Of a stretch of DNA of 16,029 nt, positions 14,617 through 16,029 are shown piece by piece. Source of the stretch: Pseudomonadota bacterium (GTDB lineage: Bacteria > Pseudomonadota > Gammaproteobacteria > Pseudomonadales > Pseudohongiellaceae). A model generated the notes under the pieces. It did not search any database. It saw only the letters and a list, made by a program, of their open reading frames with translations, and was not told where the DNA came from. Every line of letters begins with the position of its first letter. The first letter of the stretch is position 1. Made by a program: the position numbers and the translations under genes. Location of the stretch: NCBI GenBank assembly GCA_022563075.1, contig JADFOC010000007.1, positions 1-16,029 on the forward strand, given 5' to 3'.

Positions 14617-15183
14617 CTATAGCAGCCGCAAGCGCCAACCGCGACCGCCAGTTCTTAGTCTGCGCCGCTCCCGCATGCGAGAATGTAACACCGCACGTTT
14701 GTCGGCTATCCAATCTTCTCGACCCACATGAGGGTCCAGGCCTAGATTGCGTCTACGGTTTTCCTCGGCGATACGGAATTGACAGAATTCCTGGTACATT
14801 TTTATTTCAACCGTGAGTTCCCGAATCACGATTTCGGCATAGATCGCGTCATCCAATAACCCAATGCCAGGAATATGATCGGGAATTACATCATCGGGGT
14901 CGACGAAGTAAACCAATGCGCCTCGAATACTATTACATTCTTCTTCGGTGAGTCGCCACTCCTCATCTCTAATCATGTTCAGTAAAATCTGCAGCTTGAA
15001 CAATCGATCTGAAATGAACGGAGGTAGTTCATGTTCTCTTGCTGCTTCGATCTTTTCGGCGGCCGCTTCTTCTATCTGGGTTGCGCTCTCTGCGTCTGCT
15101 ACCGTTAGCTTGCCCTTGTCTATGGCTTCCTGAAAGCTATCGAGATCTTCATCGCTAAGCGTGATTGTAATATCGAGAGGCAT
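14617..15183 (-). CDS. YkvA family (DUF1232) protein
   Basis: 188 residues; the ATG has AAGGG 8 bases upstream. The DUF1232 core is at about 87-122 (RGALVYFVDPDDVIPDHIPGIGLLDDAIYAEIVIREL), with the hallmark Y-F-x-x-P-x-D-x-I-P-D and G-L-L-D-D. Most family members are short, with the core in two membrane-like hairpins; here it sits in a longer, mostly charged protein. An acidic N-terminal region (about 8-52: DEDLDSFQEA, then a long Glu/Ala helix) precedes it, and a strongly Arg-rich tail (about 169-188) closes it. The function of YkvA proteins is unknown; membrane association is possible. The strong positive tail could contact lipid head groups or nucleic acid. It heads a probable leftward unit with the M20 peptidase and the VOC protein (gaps of 26 and 30 bases). 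Confidence 0.82.
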   Translation of the reverse strand: MPLDITITLSDEDLDSFQEAIDKGKLTVADAESATQIEEAAAEKIEAAREHELPPFISDRLFKLQILLNMIRDEEWRLTEEECNSIRGALVYFVDPDDVIPDHIPGIGLLDDAIYAEIVIRELTVEIKMYQEFCQFRIAEENRRRNLGLDPHVGREDWIADKRAVLHSRMRERRRLRTGGRGWRLRLL

Positions 15184-15568
15184 ATTATTTACCCTTGTTA
15201 TGAAACCTCGGTTATATTATGGCTTAGGGCTAATACTTTTTTTGAGCCACTACTTCAGCGCGTAGTACGGTGCTAAACTGCCAGGGCTGCCCTCGGTAGT
15301 GCTGAATCGGAACCCTCAAGCTTGATATAGTGCACGTCTGTGCTGGTTTCTTCAACATTCCTTGGCAGCTTTTTAATAGACTCACCATCGGCGAGGATTT
15401 ATGCATGAGTCGTAAAGTTGCATGGATGACCGGCAATGGCCGCTTTCCTTTAGAGAATCCGGGTAGATCAATGCTGAGGTGGTGCGATAGTATTGGCTGC
15501 AGCGATAGCTTCAATAGCATGACGATGCGGGATTTTCTGATTTTTTCTGAGATAGGATGAATTGTGGT
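15184..15568. other. 385-base stretch between leftward genes, mostly without a recognised feature
   Basis: The left part must contain the promoter of the YkvA gene. AT-rich sequence at about 15210-15245 (leftward CATAATATAACC) includes a plausible -10, but no clear -35 was found. The right part contains one doubtful small ORF, described separately. No terminator with a clear T-run was seen downstream of the chorismate mutase remnant. Confidence 0.45.
15405..15560 (+). CDS. Doubtful small ORF, 51 residues
   Basis: An ATG with GAGG 8 bases upstream opens a 51-codon frame beginning MSRKVAWMTGNGRF and ending DFLIFSEIG. The frame is also open upstream to an ATG at 15330. There is no homologue I recognise, no membrane helix and no signal peptide. 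The composition is unremarkable, and the frame lies alone and opposite to its neighbours. It is listed only because the ribosome site is well placed; chance is the likelier explanation. Confidence 0.2.
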   Translation: MSRKVAWMTGNGRFPLENPGRSMLRWCDSIGCSDSFNSMTMRDFLIFSEIG

Positions 15569-16029
15569 TCAATCGGCTCGAACGTTTAGCAATGCATCGA
15601 ATAGCAGCTGCCTGTCTTGAACTGAAACGTGGCCCTGACTGATGGCAGCATAAAAGTGTTCGCGCTGCCGCTCACTGAAGTTTCCCTGGCTTCGAATGGT
15701 AGCAGCAAGTAGTGTTATTATTTTACCACCTAAATGCGTTAATGCTGGCCGTATTTCTGACTCCAGGTTGACGGCCTCATCGACCGGGGCTGTGGCTAGC
15801 CAATCGGCGCGGTATCGATATTGAATCGCCTTTGCCACGGCAATTTGGGCGGCGAAAAAATCCTCAATCGAATCGGGATCCAGACCTAACTTCGCGGCAG
15901 AGAGTTTCGCGTCAGCGATAACTATCTGTTCCCGAGCGATGTCCACTACCGCAATTTAGTTTTGTGCTTTATAAAGGGCAACCGCCTGCATGAGGCCCAA
16001 GCGTTGATTGATAGTGGTGAATAATTCGG
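15569..16029 (-). pseudogene. aroQ: Gamma-class chorismate mutase gene interrupted by an in-frame TAA (5' end outside window)
   Basis: Translation leftward from the right edge gives ELFTTINQRLGLMQAVALYKAQN, then TAA (15956-15958), then in the same frame IAVVDIAREQIVIADAKL and on to the stop at 15569. Both halves read as one AroQ-type mutase: INQRL with its Arg, VALYK with the Lys matching Lys39 of E. coli chorismate mutase, then the D-x-x-R-E motif (Asp48, Arg51, Glu52 equivalents) and FFAAQIAVAKAIQYRYRADW, typical of secreted gamma-class enzymes. Chorismate mutase converts chorismate to prephenate. The downstream half stays open for 125 codons from a GTG at 15944-15946, but that start has no ribosome site and its product would lack the first Arg and the Lys. 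The stop could be a real inactivating mutation, a sequencing error, or read through. The signal peptide would lie beyond the window. Confidence 0.75.

Noticed and set aside
14591..14713. Extended N-terminus for the M20 peptidase starting at a TTG at 14711-14713
   Set aside because: It would overlap the YkvA coding sequence by 97 bases and put some 40 residues before a good signal peptide.
15230..15520. 96-residue leftward frame in the gap near the right end
   Set aside because: There is no ribosome site, no recognisable domain and a composition typical of noncoding sequence.
1..16029. Prophage, transposon, integron or CRISPR in the window
   Set aside because: No transposase, integrase or phage structural gene, no regularly spaced repeats and no flanking direct repeats were noticed around the motor operon.

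Overview
The window looks like a piece of chromosome from an aerobic Gram-negative bacterium, most likely a free-living (perhaps marine) gammaproteobacterium. That inference rests on the secreted c-type cytochrome, the SURF1 oxidase-assembly protein, the Tat-exported reductase, the many Sec signal peptides and a moderate base composition. No rRNA, tRNA, transposase, integrase or CRISPR array was seen.

Left part (1-6499, all leftward). In transcription order: a Tat-exported aldo/keto reductase (5582-6499), two related four-helix membrane proteins of the DUF6644 type (4993-5499 and 4477-4983), a 331-base gap with a hairpin, a stand-alone SURF1 protein (3363-4145), a secreted cytochrome c fused to a PHM-like copper monooxygenase domain (1695-3146), its probable secreted partner (751-1686), a clean terminator (about 688-714), and a close paralogue of the partner that runs off the left edge (1-518). 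The theme is periplasmic and membrane redox chemistry.

Middle-left (6664-8473, rightward). Two overlapping genes encode secreted proteins of one widespread uncharacterised family, followed by an intrinsic terminator (8513-8537).

Middle (8574-11678, rightward). This is the most interesting region: a tight four-gene operon with gaps of 9, 9 and 3 bases. It encodes a ZorA-like MotA/TolQ/ExbB proton-channel protein with a long cytoplasmic helical tail, a ZorB-like protein (one membrane helix with the proton-channel Asp, then an OmpA-like peptidoglycan-binding domain), a small protein with a His/Cys zinc-type site, and a small protein with no recognised domain. The motor half matches Zorya anti-phage systems. 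The two small downstream proteins are not ZorC, ZorD or an intact HNH-containing ZorE, so this is either an unusual Zorya variant or a different envelope-anchored motor system.

Right part. A nitronate monooxygenase gene (11719-12846, rightward) converges with a leftward set: a YkvA/DUF1232 protein (14617-15183), a secreted M20 metallopeptidase (13274-14590) and a VOC-fold protein (12872-13243). After a 385-base stretch holding at most one doubtful small ORF, the window ends in a leftward gamma-class chorismate mutase gene interrupted by an in-frame TAA between two groups of active-site residues.
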